Shown piece by piece: positions 33,780-41,606 of a DNA stretch of 44,623 nucleotides. The stretch's first letter is position 1. The number at the start of each line of letters is the position of its first letter. The DNA lies in NCBI GenBank assembly GCA_022821495.1, contig JAJEDN010000039.1, positions 1 through 44,623 of the forward strand, given 5' to 3'. The notes beneath the pieces are model-generated. The model had not been told where the DNA came from. It searched no databases and saw nothing but the letters and a program-made list of their open reading frames with translations. The DNA is from Candidatus Poribacteria bacterium. GTDB lineage: Bacteria; Poribacteria; WGA-4E; WGA-3G. A program made the translations under genes and the position numbers.

Positions 33780-34238
33780 TTAGGTCTCCTTGCAGAAAAT
33801 ATAGGTTTTATAATTAGTGACGCTCGTAAAAGTCGAAATGTTGCATAAAGTGCTTATTACGCAAGGATTGATAAAAAAATGCGTAAGTTCTATGCGATTT
33901 TAGGATTAAGAACTTAGGTTGTCAGGGACTCGCGTTTTGGAAATGAGGGATATATTCATCAGGCCTTACGCAAATTTGACTGTAGTCCCTTCTGTCCGCT
34001 GAGATTTTTCGGAAAACACAGGGTTATAGTGCCACAGGCTAACAGCCTATGCTACAAAAGAACAGCATGCGTAAGTCCTATTCATCACAAATCGTATAAA
34101 CATGCGTCCAACACTATCTTATCGTTTTTTAAGCCCTTTGCGTGCAAAAAACGCAGTGTGCTATCATATACACATTCGTGGATGCACTTTGCACGAGGTT
34201 TTTGGGGAAAAATGATTGCGATTTTATGATGTTTCTTG
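33780..34238. other. Intergenic region with several AGGACTTACGC-family ends
   Basis: 459 bp without a recognised gene. It holds the complete inverted-repeat element at 33961-34079 and an older fragment TGCGTAAGTTCTA near 33882. The rest may include the promoter of the sigma-propeller gene (minus strand), but no convincing -35/-10 was found. Confidence 0.5.
33961..34079. mobile_element. Non-autonomous inverted-repeat element, complete copy 2
   Basis: 119 bp. Ends AGGCCTTACGC (33961-33971) and GCGTAAGTCCT (34069-34079) are inverted with one mismatch. The 7-bp target duplication ATTCATC is at 33954-33960 and 34080-34086. An internal hairpin AGGCT-AAC-AGCCT lies at 34036-34048. Same organisation as the copy at 15232, but the interior differs in sequence. 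Confidence 0.8.
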
Positions 34239-35165
34239 TTATCTCTTCACACGCCTCTTCAAAGTAAGAGCAACACCCGCCAGAACTATTTCCGCCGCCA
34301 ACATCCAAACCCGACACAGCAGTGCAACGAGGGTTGCTTGCGGTGCTGGCATGTAGTTTGCCAATAATAGTCCTAAAAGCCCTTCACGAACACCTAATCC
34401 TCCGGGTGTCAGGAAACTTAAAAACCCGATAATCCATGCTAAAGCAAAGCAGGCGGTGAGAACGCCTGCGTCTGCCCACTGGACAGATGCGAAACTTTGG
34501 ACAAAGAGAAAAAAGGCGAACCCTTGGCATATCCACAGCAGGATGTGTCCCGCAATAACGTCCATCCAAAGTCTTGAATGTTGTCCAAGTGATGTGAGTG
34601 TTTTGAGGAACTCCTGCGTGTGGGTGGATACCTTTGGAATCAGAAACAGGGTTGCTATGAGAATACCGATGCAAGCGAGACTCAAAAGCGTAGTATGTCC
34701 TGACATTTTATCAAGCATGCCTACTGCAGTCTCCCGCATTTTCGGTGAAAAGAGCAGTGATAAACCGATAAGTCCACCGAGTGCGGTTTCAATCCCGACG
34801 TGCAGGGTGAGACTGCTGCCGACTGCGGTTTTGCTCAACGCAAAACGCTTACTTAAAGCGAGCAGTCTCACGACTCCCCATATCCGCCCAGGGAGGTAGC
34901 GCGTGATGTTGGCGAGATGGAAGAGCGTGAAGGCTGCGCGAAAAGGGACATGTTTTTGCGTGATACTACTGAGAAGTGTCGCAAAGGGAGAGAGATAAGC
35001 ACTCCAATAAAAGAGAATAATACCGAAGGAGCAAACCAGCCAGCCCCAATGTACTTGAAATGTGGCATCTTTGAGTTCAGTGTGCGTCTGTAAGAAGGGT
35101 TTAATGAGAAAATAGAGGAGTATCCCGGCGATAAGATATCCGAGAGATTGTCGGAGTGTTTTCAT
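34239..35165 (-). CDS. Lysylphosphatidylglycerol synthase/UPF0104-type membrane protein
   Basis: 308 residues from the ATG at 35165, which overlaps the stop of the glycosyltransferase as ATGA; the longer frame upstream is the other gene's shadow. It has about seven to eight transmembrane helices (LGYLIAGILLYFLIKPF, WLVCSFGIILFYWSAYL, and others) and the family segment ITRYLPGRIWGVVRLLALS. The C-terminal FLTPGGLGVREGLLGLLL is typical of the LPG_synthase_TM family. Without the soluble aminoacyltransferase domain, such proteins are thought to flip or export glycolipids. It is the last gene of a three-gene glycosylation operon. Confidence 0.85.
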   Translation of the reverse strand: MKTLRQSLGYLIAGILLYFLIKPFLQTHTELKDATFQVHWGWLVCSFGIILFYWSAYLSPFATLLSSITQKHVPFRAAFTLFHLANITRYLPGRIWGVVRLLALSKRFALSKTAVGSSLTLHVGIETALGGLIGLSLLFSPKMRETAVGMLDKMSGHTTLLSLACIGILIATLFLIPKVSTHTQEFLKTLTSLGQHSRLWMDVIAGHILLWICQGFAFFLFVQSFASVQWADAGVLTACFALAWIIGFLSFLTPGGLGVREGLLGLLLANYMPAPQATLVALLCRVWMLAAEIVLAGVALTLKRRVKR

Positions 35166-36061
35166 TCGTTTTTCAAAGCGATGATCAGTTCGCCTAAGAG
35201 CCCGATAGCACTTAGGAGGATACCGGTGAGGATGCCGAACCCGCCTATGAGCCAAGGGAATTGGAAAGGCAGGTCTGTTTTTAAAAACTTTAAGACGCAA
35301 CCCGCCAATAGCACAGCGATACCTGTCCCCGCAAAGAGGCTGCCAATCCCCGCGAAAAAGTGCATCGGACGTTTTTTGTATCGCGTCAAAAACAGCACCG
35401 TGAGCAGGTCAAAAAAACCTTTGGGAATCCGTTTGAATCCGTATTTTGATTTGCCAAACTGCCGGGGATGGTGTTTAACTTTGACTTCACCGACGGCATA
35501 TCCCGCAGCATGCACGAGTATAGGGATGTACCGATGCAAGTCTCCGTAGAGATGAAGGTCTTTAACGACTTCTGCGCGATACGCCTTGAACCCACAATTC
35601 ATGTCATAAAGTTTGACACCTGTGAGCATCGCTGTGACACGGTTAAACACAAAGGAAAAGGCACGTTTTTCAAACGGATCTTTGCGCGGGTATTTCCAAC
35701 CGGAGACGAGTCCATAGTTCCCTTTTTCAAGGGTCTCTATCAACTTCGGAATCTCTGCAGGATCGTCTTGGAGGTCCGCGTCCATCGTGATAACGATGTC
35801 ACCGGTGGCGTGTTGAAAACCTGCGGTGAGTGCCTCTGCTTTGCCACGATTGCGTCTGAAGTGGATGACATCAATCTTCAGTGGGGACGAGACACACAGG
35901 GCATTTAGGACATTGGCGGTCGCATCGGTGCTGCCATCGTTGATAACAATGATTTCGGCAGTGTATCCGTAGGTCTTTATCGTGGCTTTGATGTTTGCGA
36001 GTAAGTCGGGGAGGGACTCAGCTTCGTTATAGGCGGGGATAACAACAGAGAGCAACATCAT
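35162..36061 (-). CDS. Family 2 glycosyltransferase (polyprenyl-phosphate sugar synthase-like)
   Basis: 299 residues. The GT-A domain has VVIPAYNEAESLPDLL at the start, INDGSTDAT, and the metal-binding DADLQDDP. The acceptor-side segment is NCGFKAYRAEVVKDL. Two C-terminal transmembrane helices (FFAGIGSLFAGTGIAVLLAG, LIGGFGILTGILLSAIGLLG) anchor it as in GtrB/DPM-like enzymes, which load a sugar on undecaprenyl phosphate. Two adjacent ATGs (36061, 36058) are possible starts. It lies 8 bp after the GT39 gene and overlaps the membrane-protein gene by 4 bp, so all three are coupled. Confidence 0.88.
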   Translation of the reverse strand: MMLLSVVIPAYNEAESLPDLLANIKATIKTYGYTAEIIVINDGSTDATANVLNALCVSSPLKIDVIHFRRNRGKAEALTAGFQHATGDIVITMDADLQDDPAEIPKLIETLEKGNYGLVSGWKYPRKDPFEKRAFSFVFNRVTAMLTGVKLYDMNCGFKAYRAEVVKDLHLYGDLHRYIPILVHAAGYAVGEVKVKHHPRQFGKSKYGFKRIPKGFFDLLTVLFLTRYKKRPMHFFAGIGSLFAGTGIAVLLAGCVLKFLKTDLPFQFPWLIGGFGILTGILLSAIGLLGELIIALKNE

Positions 36062-36069
36062 GGCGTTGA

Positions 36070-37752
36070 TTACCTTGGGATACGGTAAATCCAGACGAGG
36101 TCAATCCCGTTGAGGGTGATGACGTGTTCCAATTCGCCGCCGCGTGTACCTTCTTGGGGGACCAATTTGATTTGTGAATCTCGGATGTAGACAACTTCAT
36201 AAGCTGGGGGACGTTCTATACCTATATCGCCGCGCGGTGCAAACCCTTGGAAGTAGTGCCTTACATACTCCATGGCGAGCGGGGACACTTGCACGAACAT
36301 ACGATCTGCGTTGGGTTTCTGGTTGAGGTATTTTGCGGCGAGGTCAAGTCCAGAGGCATCTCCGACGGTGACAATTTTCGTAATATCTGTCGCTTTCCAA
36401 CACAGGTTATAGTACGTGCCGTAATAAGGGTAGCGCGCAAGAACGGGTAACACCTGAATGAAAAAGAACACAATGCAGGCAAGAACAACGAGTGTCGTTT
36501 TGGACTTTTCAGTTGCTGCAGTTGCAAACCGAGAACACACCGCGATGTAGAACCATCTAAGCCCCTCAACGAAACCGATTGCCGCGAGTATTTCCAACAT
36601 CAGGAAAACGGGGAGTAGATACCGGCTGAACTTTTTGCTGGTTGCCGAGAGGCAAACTGTGAAAAGCACGATGCCAGCAACGAGCGCGAGCCCTGTTTTG
36701 AAATGTCTCTCCGTTTCTGCGGAGCCGTTGCGTTGTTTCCAAAGCAGGATACAGCCAACGATTGCTAAGGGGAGCATTAAGGGCGTGCTTTTGAGGGTTA
36801 ACATCAAGAGGTAGAAAAGCCAACCAGGATCGTAGACGACCTTCCCGAAAAAGAAATGCGCTACCTCATGCGGGGTCGTGACGGCCCAGTTGACTTTCTC
36901 AAAAACGGACCAGAGCGTTTGTGATGCACTGACACCGACGAGACACAATCCGGCGCATGCGATCCCTACGAGCCACATCGGACTGTCTTCTGCTTTCATT
37001 TTTCTCAGCAGCAAAAAGGTAAGTCCCAACAGACTGAGTGCCATGAGTCCGAACATCGGTGTCCAAAAAACGGGCCAGAGGAGCATGCCTGTCAGGGCAG
37101 AGCAGTTGAAAAAAACGATCCCTTCTGCAAAGTGTGTCGAAAAAACGCCGATGTGTTTCTCTCGAAACAAAAACAGACAAATCGGTATCCAAGGTAATAG
37201 GATGAGGGCGTAGCTTTTACTGAGGAGTGCTAACCCCAAGGCGATCCCTGAAAGGATGAGATAGCGACGGCATTCTCTATTTTGACAATAGTGTAGAAAT
37301 AACAGCACTGTGAGCAGAATAAAAGTGGAGGCGAGTGAGTCTGTGTGAACGCGGCGTGTCTGTGCTAAGAAGAGCGGTGAGTAGGCGAGGCATGCGAAAC
37401 TGGCGAGTGCCACCCATTTTCCAAAGAGCCTATAGAGCAAAAGGATCGCGATACCGATCCCTGCCCACACGACGATGCCGATGAACGACCGCGCTTGGGC
37501 GAGGTTTTCAACATCAACCCCGGGGTCTGTAAAAAAGGTGCGGAGCCCCGCAGTCCACATTGTTGTCACACCCGGATGGTAGGCAATGAGCGTCTCCGAA
37601 AACGCGCCTTTTTTCACAGCAAACATGAACTGTGCGCTGCGGCGGAGCCATCGCGCTTCATCACTCGACCAGTGTGCGTCTAAAGAGAGAAGGCGTGGTA
37701 TACTTATGAGAAAAAAAAGACAACATACGAGGACAAAGCAACGTCGTGACAT
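36070..37752 (-). CDS. Family 39/ArnT-like membrane glycosyltransferase
   Basis: 560 residues with about eleven or twelve hydrophobic segments. The N-terminal loop has the catalytic acid pair in HWSSDEARWLRRS (compare D-E in PMT/ArnT) and a YHPGVTTMWT segment. A C-terminal soluble part (YLNQKPNADRMFVQV, FAPRGDIGIERPPAYEV) faces the periplasm. Such enzymes move a sugar from a polyprenyl-phosphate donor to a protein or lipid. Operon context supports this: the next gene makes the donor. The ribosome site is weak (CTTCCCT region). It may be read through from the LolA-like gene 63 bp upstream. Confidence 0.85.
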   Translation of the reverse strand: MSRRCFVLVCCLFFLISIPRLLSLDAHWSSDEARWLRRSAQFMFAVKKGAFSETLIAYHPGVTTMWTAGLRTFFTDPGVDVENLAQARSFIGIVVWAGIGIAILLLYRLFGKWVALASFACLAYSPLFLAQTRRVHTDSLASTFILLTVLLFLHYCQNRECRRYLILSGIALGLALLSKSYALILLPWIPICLFLFREKHIGVFSTHFAEGIVFFNCSALTGMLLWPVFWTPMFGLMALSLLGLTFLLLRKMKAEDSPMWLVGIACAGLCLVGVSASQTLWSVFEKVNWAVTTPHEVAHFFFGKVVYDPGWLFYLLMLTLKSTPLMLPLAIVGCILLWKQRNGSAETERHFKTGLALVAGIVLFTVCLSATSKKFSRYLLPVFLMLEILAAIGFVEGLRWFYIAVCSRFATAATEKSKTTLVVLACIVFFFIQVLPVLARYPYYGTYYNLCWKATDITKIVTVGDASGLDLAAKYLNQKPNADRMFVQVSPLAMEYVRHYFQGFAPRGDIGIERPPAYEVVYIRDSQIKLVPQEGTRGGELEHVITLNGIDLVWIYRIPR

Positions 37753-37815
37753 AGGGAAGTCTTACGGACTGCCGGATCGTAATAAAGGGTGCTTCGACAG
37801 TTCTTTGGATCACAT

Positions 37816-38997
37816 CTATTTTATTTTAACAGTTTCTCGACTACGGTGGTCATACACAGTTGTCCCTGAAGTCGTATCAAGCGTAAAGCGAGATGAGGGG
37901 ATATATTCGTTAATTCTGAGGTTACTAAACTGTGCGGTTCTCGTTTGCAAAGTCGTTTCGACGTTTGTATACAAATCCGTAAAGATTGTAACCTCCTCGG
38001 CAGATTTTGGAAACCATAGGTCTGGAGCAACTTCTTGGTATTTGTAATCCTTTACGATAGATTGACTCACTTCACCATCGCTGACAAAAGATGTTTGGCG
38101 TTCGGGGCGATAACTTTTCTCAGGGTTTAGCCACAACTCAACCGTAACATTATTCTCTAATATGCCCGTGAGGTGATAGACCTCTGTCCCGTCTAAGTCC
38201 ACCGGTTGGATATACGGATTTCCCAATTTTCTAATGAAATGAGTCAGAGACCCCGTCTCATCTGTTTGCCATCCCCAGTTACGAGGATCGAAACTCGGAT
38301 TTGATGCCTTATCGCTTCTGCGTTCTAATACTAAACCGCGACGGGTTTCCTTAAGGTTTTCAAAGGTTTCTCCATCATAAGCGTATTGCTTTGTATCAGA
38401 GAGAGAAACGTCTCCGAATTGTTCGTTGTAGTATGTCGCGTTTTGTGTCACTGTCCCTCGAAACCTATTATCCGAAAACTCAAAACTGCCGTGCCAGTTG
38501 CCATTAGGCTGACGCGGCTCCCCCGGATAGTTCGTGCTCGAAACTTGCAAGAAAAAATCAACACTTCCGCTTTCAAGCAGACTATCATAATAGGAAACAC
38601 CTTCACGGACGAGTTCAAAGAGTTCATCTTGACGAGATGCCTTCTGGTGATCTTCAGTTTCCTTTTCGGTATCGGTTTCTTTCGGGGATGCTTGCTTCTC
38701 AACGACTTCAAGGTAGTTTATAGCCGCGACAACCTCTTCCGTATTCGGCACATCAACGCCTTCACCAAGGGGTGGATCCTTTTTCGCTGGCAGCGTCTCT
38801 GACGGCTTGTCAACCGTCGGTGTCTGGGGTTGGCCAGGCATCGTGTCAGAACCTTCAGTAGACGGCATGTGAGATGTAACGGCTGCAGTGCCGGGCGTGC
38901 CGAATGAACGATTCTTGCGGGTCCAATAGAGGAACAAGGTCGTAAATAGAACAATGACACAGAGAACAAACAGCCATCTTTGGGTCGTTTTACGCAT
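37816..38997 (-). CDS. LolA-like protein with N-terminal membrane anchor
   Basis: 393 residues from the ATG at 38997 (AAGGAG nine bases upstream). One transmembrane anchor (WLFVLCVIVLFTTLFLYW) is followed by a Pro/Thr/Ser-rich linker (about 35-100) and then a beta-rich domain with outer-membrane lipoprotein-sorting-like features. These include KQYAYDGETFENLKETRRG, VYHLTGILENNVTVELWLNP, RQTSFVSDGEVSQSIVKDYK and DLWFPKSAEEVTIF. The pattern resembles LolA/LppX-type single-domain barrels that carry lipid. Family assignment is by pattern only. It is the last gene of the sigma-54 locus before the glycosylation operon. Confidence 0.65.
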   Translation of the reverse strand: MRKTTQRWLFVLCVIVLFTTLFLYWTRKNRSFGTPGTAAVTSHMPSTEGSDTMPGQPQTPTVDKPSETLPAKKDPPLGEGVDVPNTEEVVAAINYLEVVEKQASPKETDTEKETEDHQKASRQDELFELVREGVSYYDSLLESGSVDFFLQVSSTNYPGEPRQPNGNWHGSFEFSDNRFRGTVTQNATYYNEQFGDVSLSDTKQYAYDGETFENLKETRRGLVLERRSDKASNPSFDPRNWGWQTDETGSLTHFIRKLGNPYIQPVDLDGTEVYHLTGILENNVTVELWLNPEKSYRPERQTSFVSDGEVSQSIVKDYKYQEVAPDLWFPKSAEEVTIFTDLYTNVETTLQTRTAQFSNLRINEYIPSSRFTLDTTSGTTVYDHRSRETVKIK

Positions 38998-39020
38998 GTG
39001 AGAGAACTCCTTAGTATTAG

Positions 39021-39088
39021 AAGGGCAATTGAATTCAATCGCCCTTTCCAAGAGCACATACCGTTTTTTCAGAGGGACAGTATGTGCT
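39021..39088. repeat. Two consecutive inverted repeats in the leader of the LolA-like gene
   Basis: First: AAGGGC...GCCCTT (39021-39046), a near-perfect palindrome centred on GAATTC. Second: AGCACATAC (39053-39061) and GTATGTGCT (39080-39088) around an 18-base loop. Both lie between the cysteine-rich gene and the ribosome site of the LolA-like gene, where they could protect or process the operon mRNA. Confidence 0.7.
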
Positions 39089-39117
39089 TGTCTTTCTGAC
39101 TCGTTTGGTAACCCATC

Positions 39118-39474
39118 TTACATACAAGTTGTTGATACCGTATCATAAATAAAGATAGGCGTCTGTGATTTCAAATTTTGGCAATCCCGATCCGAGTACT
39201 CATTGTGATGCGCGCACGTCTGGATTGCCCAAACATTAGTTTTACAGTCTTGTACCAAATTGGCACTACCACAACACGAAAACGTACTCCACGTTTGATC
39301 CTTTGAACCAAAACGTCCACTTGGCTTGCACGGTTTGTCAGCGCACGGGCTATTACCGATTCCCGCACATATTGCTTCCCGATTACAGCCGGTTCCTTCT
39401 CCCTCCATTGTGATCATTAGCGAAAGCCCTGCTATGAGCGCGAGGATGCAGAGGGCGTAAACATTTAATTTCAT
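39118..39474 (-). CDS. Secreted cysteine-rich small protein
   Basis: 118 residues. The signal peptide (MKLNVYALCILALIAGLSLM) is followed by an exported domain of about 95 residues with ten cysteines in the order C, C, C, C, CC, C, C, C, C (for example CADKPCKPSG, FSCCGSANLV, QTCAHHNEYSDRDC). Even cysteine number suggests five disulfides. No family recognised. AAAGGAG precedes the ATG. It lies 106 bp downstream of the C39-like/DUF1573 gene, a context that could mean processing, folding or docking by that protein. It may be a structural envelope protein, an effector peptide or a metal-binding protein; nothing decides between these. Confidence 0.75.
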   Translation of the reverse strand: MKLNVYALCILALIAGLSLMITMEGEGTGCNREAICAGIGNSPCADKPCKPSGRFGSKDQTWSTFSCCGSANLVQDCKTNVWAIQTCAHHNEYSDRDCQNLKSQTPIFIYDTVSTTCM

Positions 39475-39580
39475 CTAAAATTCTCCTTTCGTTGGTCTAG
39501 CGTGAGTGCATAAGCAGTTGTTGTCATATCCCGAACACACCGTAAAAGCACATTGGCTTATGGGTCTTCAGGAAAGTTTT

Positions 39581-41014
39581 CTATTTTGCAATAATTGCAA
39601 AGACTGGCACCTTGATCAGTCGCATTTTCGGATGTGTTGTGTGTATCCGAACTTCGTCTTTGAAGATGCCCGTCGGTAAACGCGGTGGTAACGTTAACTG
39701 CACTTGGTAACAGTTCTCGTTTGCGCACTTTTTGACCTGTATTGTCCCGACATCGGCTTCTAACTTCTCAATCTCGATGTCAGTTTCACTCAGATTTTTT
39801 AGCACCACCGCCTTTGTATTTTCTTCGGTCGTTTTGATACGTCCAAAGAAAAATCGGTTCGGAGTGAGTATATATCGTTGGTTCACTTGCCCCGAGATGG
39901 GTAAGGTGATCGTCTTGATCTCGCTGCTGCTTTTGACATAGTGCAGGATAAGGGTTTCGGCAAATTCACCCTCGGGCATCTGATCAATTTCAAATTTGAT
40001 TGTGATGTCAGCAGCTCGCCAAGGATGAACAACTTTGCGACTCTGAAGGATAGGGTGTAACCATTCCTGCGAAGTCTCAATCTTTTGAATCTTTACAGCC
40101 TTTTCACCGCGATTCTGTAGCGAAACGGTTCTTTGTGTTATATTGGAGGCACTAGCTCTCGGCAGATAAAGCGTCTCAGGCACAAAGATGACAGAAAACT
40201 CGCGGATAAGCCCTAAAGATACAAAGGTGTGTGGACGCGCCGCACTCTCTGTCTGAATATGAATTGAGGTGAAAAGAGTACGGTTGAGAGCCTTTGCATC
40301 CCAATTTAAATCTAAAGCAGTTGTACCTCCCATTGGTATTATATTTTCACTTTTTTCCACGACGGTGCAGCTACAATCCGTACGAATACCTATGATTTTC
40401 AAAGGCGTACCGCTTCGGTTTTTCAGTTGCACGGGTATCTTATATTCTCCCAACTCTCCTTCCCCAAAGTCATAGAGTGTCGGCGTGGCAATTAAGATGG
40501 GTTGTCTTTGGTGCTGCTGCTTTTTAGAAAGTGTAAGCACTCTACCAGTCCAGAGTTCTAAAAATCGGTCCTTAGAAATGACAATCACTGCATCATGTAG
40601 AAGGGGCTTAGGGGTATCAAAGAGGCGGACCCACTTGTGGGTCGTGTGTTCTACAACGACAAAGTGTCCCGCGGTGCTATCTACTGCGGATGGGTTTTCA
40701 TCCGCAAACGTAGTTTTCAGAGATGCGATGATGGGTGTATTAAACGTTTGCAGTTGTGCATAAGTAAGTTTGCCCGCTTGCAATTCAAGTCCAAAATCCT
40801 TTGCACAAGTCATGAGTTCTGCAAAACTCGCGGTGTGACGACCTTCCTGTTTCTCTTTGAGTGCCGTATCGGTTTTCTCCAGTGACACTTCAATCCCTAA
40901 AAGCGTCGCAAGGTGGTAGAGACTGACAGCACCACTGGCGTGTTTGTCGTCCGCCGCCAAGGACAGTGGTAGTATAAGCAATAGGGTAAGGACGGTACTA
41001 ATGAAAAGTTTCAT
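39581..41014 (-). CDS. C39-like domain (Cys to Ser) fused to DUF1573 repeats, exported
   Basis: 477 residues with a signal peptide (LFISTVLTLLLILPLSLAAD). Residues ~25-160 match the C39 bacteriocin-processing peptidase fold: SGAVSLYHLATLLGI (27-41) aligns with the CG-x-x-AL start, GHFVVVEH gives H117, LFDTPKPL gives D133, and FLELWTGRVL closes the domain. The nucleophile Cys is Ser27, so it is probably a binding-only C39-like domain. Residues ~175-280 are DUF1573 with TDCSCT (212-217); further immunoglobulin-like units follow. It overlaps the GspC-like gene by 17 bp. AGAGG precedes the ATG. The next gene encodes the cysteine-rich secreted protein, a possible ligand. Confidence 0.75.
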   Translation of the reverse strand: MKLFISTVLTLLLILPLSLAADDKHASGAVSLYHLATLLGIEVSLEKTDTALKEKQEGRHTASFAELMTCAKDFGLELQAGKLTYAQLQTFNTPIIASLKTTFADENPSAVDSTAGHFVVVEHTTHKWVRLFDTPKPLLHDAVIVISKDRFLELWTGRVLTLSKKQQHQRQPILIATPTLYDFGEGELGEYKIPVQLKNRSGTPLKIIGIRTDCSCTVVEKSENIIPMGGTTALDLNWDAKALNRTLFTSIHIQTESAARPHTFVSLGLIREFSVIFVPETLYLPRASASNITQRTVSLQNRGEKAVKIQKIETSQEWLHPILQSRKVVHPWRAADITIKFEIDQMPEGEFAETLILHYVKSSSEIKTITLPISGQVNQRYILTPNRFFFGRIKTTEENTKAVVLKNLSETDIEIEKLEADVGTIQVKKCANENCYQVQLTLPPRLPTGIFKDEVRIHTTHPKMRLIKVPVFAIIAK

Positions 41015-41606
41015 GAGACGCCTCTATTTGAAGTTTTTCAGTCCCACCGCCAAAAAGCGAAGGAAAATTAAGATGTTTCTGTTTACCATTTTCATCGGTG
41101 TAAATAATCTGACGTGCCTCAATCCGTGTCATCATGAGAGTTTCTAAGAAAGTGTCGCCTGTTTTAACAATGAGTCTTCGGTATTTCGGGTGGTTGCTTT
41201 TCAAAATAGCGGTATTCTTAGCAGGATCCGCATACACAATTGTTCCGATAAGTTCCAGTTTGAGCGTCCATTCGTATTTGCGATACCCAAGCGGACGAAA
41301 TAGATTATTATCTACGATAACTTGACAATAGGGGGGCAGTTTTACAAAAGTGCGCTGCGGCATCGACGAAGTCTTTCTACGCTTCGGCGCGCGTTTACCG
41401 AGTTTTTGATAGAGTTGCTTCCGCAATTTCTCACGGAGGGAAGGATCCGCCCTGAGATCCTCGAGCGTCGCACGTTCTTTTTTCAACAGGTCTTGTATTA
41501 ATTGTGGGGGTTGCGGTGGTTTGTCATTACTCCTTCCAAAAGCAGTGAGAACTATCATAAACGCCAAGATACTAAAAAAAAACAATCGTCTAATGTGCTG
41601 TTTCAT
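40998..41606 (-). CDS. GspC/PilP-like exported protein
   Basis: 202 residues from the ATG at 41606, which lies inside the end of the cytochrome gene. One N-terminal signal/anchor (LFFFSILAFMIVLTAF) is followed by a charged linker with KKERATLEDLRADPSLREKL. Then comes a domain resembling the GspC homology region: DNNLFRPLGY, WTLKLELIGTI, AILKSN, VKTGDTF and IIYTDENGKQKHLNF. GspC links inner-membrane platform and secretin in type II secretion; no other secretion gene is nearby, so a local role is inferred. It is translationally coupled on both sides. Confidence 0.7.
   Translation of the reverse strand: MKQHIRRLFFFSILAFMIVLTAFGRSNDKPPQPPQLIQDLLKKERATLEDLRADPSLREKLRKQLYQKLGKRAPKRRKTSSMPQRTFVKLPPYCQVIVDNNLFRPLGYRKYEWTLKLELIGTIVYADPAKNTAILKSNHPKYRRLIVKTGDTFLETLMMTRIEARQIIYTDENGKQKHLNFPSLFGGGTEKLQIEASHETFH

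Noticed and set aside
33780..34238. tRNA or small RNA gene in the gap before the sigma-propeller gene
   Set aside because: No cloverleaf or conserved T-loop sequence was found; the structure present is explained by the inverted-repeat element.
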